Shown piece after piece: positions 62,146 to 64,000 of a stretch of 64,000 bases of DNA. Made by a program: the position numbers and the translations under genes. The notes under the pieces are model-generated. The model worked only from the letters and a program-made list of their open reading frames with translations. It was not told where the DNA came from and ran no database searches. The stretch's first letter is position 1, and each line of letters opens with the position of its first letter. Source of the stretch: a virus; the IMG/VR virus record IMGVR_UViG_3300027743_000025, positions 1 to 64,000 of that record. The stretch is one strand, 5' to 3'.

Positions 62146-64000
62146 CTACACCTCATAGCTTTCCGGGAGATCCAGAATGTTCCGGATGTTCGGTGGCAGG
62201 TAGAGGGGTGGCAGGTCGGAAGGCTTCATAGTCTTGGCTACAGCCATGGTGACGATGTACTTCTCAAGTGGAATGCCATTGATCGACACGATTCCCTTGG
62301 CCTTCAGCTTCGCGATAGCCGAGTCAACTTCCTTCTGGCTGGGAACCGCGATCATGGAGGTCTGTTCAGGACTTAGACCACCGCTAATGTAGTAGTCCTT
62401 CACGTTGCCCCAGTTGAGAATGTTCTTGAAGACGTTCTCTTCCCCGTAAGTGGGGTTGCCGAACACGTCTCCCAGGGAGGCTCGCATGTCCCCGATACGC
62501 CCGTAGACAGCCTCAGGACGGTAGTAGGACATGATGCCGCCGCTGACGTAAGAAGCCTGGTCGTTGTGGTCTGGAAGCCTGGTGTAGCTCTTGGCTGAGG
62601 CATAGGCCCCGTGGCCGGCATACCCGCCAGAGTCGGACTGCGCCGACTTCCCTAGACCCTTCCCAGACGGCGCGTACACGGCTCCGTTAAGTCGCTTGTT
62701 CATGGAGTTGACCTGGCCGTACAGAGCCGCCGAGACGACGGTCTCGGCATCGGCTCTACTGCCACCCTTGACTACCAGGTTCATCTTGCTCTTGGCCTTC
62801 ATGGCAGTGATGGCTCGATCCGACCAGAAGAACGACACCTTGCCAATGGACTCATCCACGCCGACCCGCACGTCCTGCCAGCCAAGGTCAGGGATGCCCA
62901 TCTGATCCCCGGCCAGTTTGAAGATCTGCTCATCAGACAGGCCCTGCGTGTTCTCCACATCAGCCTGGTTCCACTTGACCATAGTGGACAGCATGACCCG
63001 AACCTGCTGCTTAGCTGAGGACTGCGTCATGGGGGAGTAGCCACCCAGGCCCAGCTCAGCCAGCGCGGCAGAGAGGTCTGCATCTGTCGCACCCTCAGGC
63101 AGGGATACCGAGGTCATGCCGTAGCGGGAATCGTTCTTGTAGGAACCAGACGGCTCCACCACTTCAATAACAACCCCGTTACTAGCGACCAGGCGCACAT
63201 TGGTGGAGGAACCGAAGTCGCTGAATGCACTCTTGTGAGCCGGCACCGCCTGTCCCGGCTCTACATCCAGTGTCCCGTCCGCGTGCATGGCCGAGAGTCC
63301 GCCGTCATGAGCGATGGTCCAGCCCTTATCCTTGGCCGTTTGGCTCAAGGTGAACTGCCCCGGGCTCAGCACCTTGATCTTGGTGGGATCCCACGTGTTT
63401 ACCGTATAGGTGTGCCCGGATGCCCATGGGGTGGTGACGACATCAGTGCTTCCCAGGCTCTTGAAGGTGACCTTCTTGTTTCCATCCGGCGTGTCCTCGA
63501 CAGCGACCACCTCGAAGTTCGGGGGGTTGCCAGAGTTGTCCGGCCGCCAGGCGCCCTGATTCTCCGGCTTGCTGCTGGCAGACGGCTTAAGAGCGACACG
63601 CTCGCCCACCGCGATGTCTCCGGTGAGCTTCTTGCTGCGTACCCAGTCGCCCTGTTCCTCCATGGCTCCGGTGGCCAGGTTGCTCGCCAGCGTCGCGCGC
63701 TGCTCCTTGGTCAAAGAGAAGATCACCCGGTTGTACTTCTTGCCGGATGGGCCGACTGCGCGGACCGTGACCATCTCGCCGTTCCGGATGCCCGGGACGC
63801 TGGTGACGATCGCCCGCCACTTGCCGTCCTGCAAGGTCTTGCCCAGCGCCTCGGCCGGCGTGTCAACCGCCAGCGCCATGCCCTGCGGGACAACTGACGG
63901 AGGCAGCGGAGCCTTATATGGGGTGTACTCCTCCATGTCCAGCCGGAGTGCCGACACAAGCCGCGTCGACTTCTCGCCAGTGGAGGTCAGGACTACCGCG
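62146..64000 (-). CDS. large structural-region protein, 5' end cut by window
   Basis: At least 603 residues from the GTG at 63957, but the frame stays open to the window edge (ALTSTGEKSTRL-type residues before the GTG), so the true start is probably beyond 64000. Contains GKTLQDGKWRAIVTSVPG, a long middle and LPPLYLPPNIRNILDLPE at the end. Followed 2 bp later by the zeta-domain gene. No family recognised; position suggests a head or portal-associated protein. Confidence 0.6.
   Translation of the reverse strand, partial: AVVLTSTGEKSTRLVSALRLDMEEYTPYKAPLPPSVVPQGMALAVDTPAEALGKTLQDGKWRAIVTSVPGIRNGEMVTVRAVGPSGKKYNRVIFSLTKEQRATLASNLATGAMEEQGDWVRSKKLTGDIAVGERVALKPSASSKPENQGAWRPDNSGNPPNFEVVAVEDTPDGNKKVTFKSLGSTDVVTTPWASGHTYTVNTWDPTKIKVLSPGQFTLSQTAKDKGWTIAHDGGLSAMHADGTLDVEPGQAVPAHKSAFSDFGSSTNVRLVASNGVVIEVVEPSGSYKNDSRYGMTSVSLPEGATDADLSAALAELGLGGYSPMTQSSAKQQVRVMLSTMVKWNQADVENTQGLSDEQIFKLAGDQMGIPDLGWQDVRVGVDESIGKVSFFWSDRAITAMKAKSKMNLVVKGGSRADAETVVSAALYGQVNSMNKRLNGAVYAPSGKGLGKSAQSDSGGYAGHGAYASAKSYTRLPDHNDQASYVSGGIMSYYRPEAVYGRIGDMRASLGDVFGNPTYGEENVFKNILNWGNVKDYYISGGLSPEQTSMIAVPSQKEVDSAIAKLKAKGIVSINGIPLEKYIVTMAVAKTMKPSDLPPLYLPPNIRNILDLPESYEV

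Noticed and set aside
1-64000. GTTGACA enrichment as HincII (GTYRAC) or other restriction/modification signal
   Set aside because: Phages normally avoid rather than enrich restriction sites, the enrichment extends to the flanking GG and A, and no methylase gene is present in the window.

Overview
The window looks like part of a tailed bacteriophage genome infecting a high-GC Gram-positive (actinobacterial) host. This rests on roughly 60% G+C, a tail tape-measure gene preceded by a frameshifted tail-assembly chaperone (so a long, non-contractile or siphovirus-like tail is likely), an actinophage-style head protease and capsid block, family A DNA polymerase, prim-pol/helicase, Sak4-like and Cas4-like recombination genes, and dozens of tiny ORFs joined by ATGA/GTGA overlaps. 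No integrase, terminase, portal or tRNA gene was seen; portal and terminase presumably lie beyond the right edge, where the last gene is cut.

Layout. 1-6.4 kb, rightward: exported or surface-like proteins, including a Pro-rich secreted protein, a zinc metalloprotease and a type IV pilin-like protein followed by a PilX-like partner, then a leftward lipoprotein. 5.7-11.9 kb: short rightward operons of very small, often Cys-rich proteins, several probably leaderless. 11.8-15.3 kb: leftward block ending in a prim-pol/helicase gene whose 3' side holds a cluster of GGGGGTGACA repeats (candidate origin). 15.5-19 kb: nuclease, two promoter-hairpin units that may be small RNAs, lipoprotein and coiled-coil membrane protein. 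19.1-23.5 kb: one leftward operon of about 20 small genes, many encoding 24-46 aa single-span membrane peptides. 23.5-27.2 kb: mixed small genes and an HNH nuclease. 27.2-35.7 kb leftward: tail-fibre-like protein, SNF2 helicase, RuvC-like resolvase, DNA polymerase, ssDNA-binding protein, Sak4 ATPase and Cas4-like nuclease. 35.8-39.7 kb rightward: HicA-like/zinc-finger protein, second metalloprotease and small genes. 39.7-64 kb mostly leftward: regulator, lysin-like glycoside hydrolase, minor tail proteins, tape measure, chaperones, head-tail connectors, tail/virion protein, major capsid protein, head protease and two large virion-region proteins, interrupted by a rightward island with a PASTA lipoprotein.

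The most striking signal is an 8-mer, GGTTGACA/TGTCAACC, present roughly 90 times by eye (about 5-6 occurrences of its 7-base core would be expected by chance). It forms the -35 box and an internal repeat of a conserved promoter class, sits between stop codons and terminators, and is scattered inside genes in both orientations. I infer a genome-wide operator/silencing system analogous to, but different in sequence from, the stoperators of cluster A mycobacteriophages. The same promoters often place the -10 hexamer exactly 6-7 nt before the start codon, implying widespread leaderless early mRNAs.
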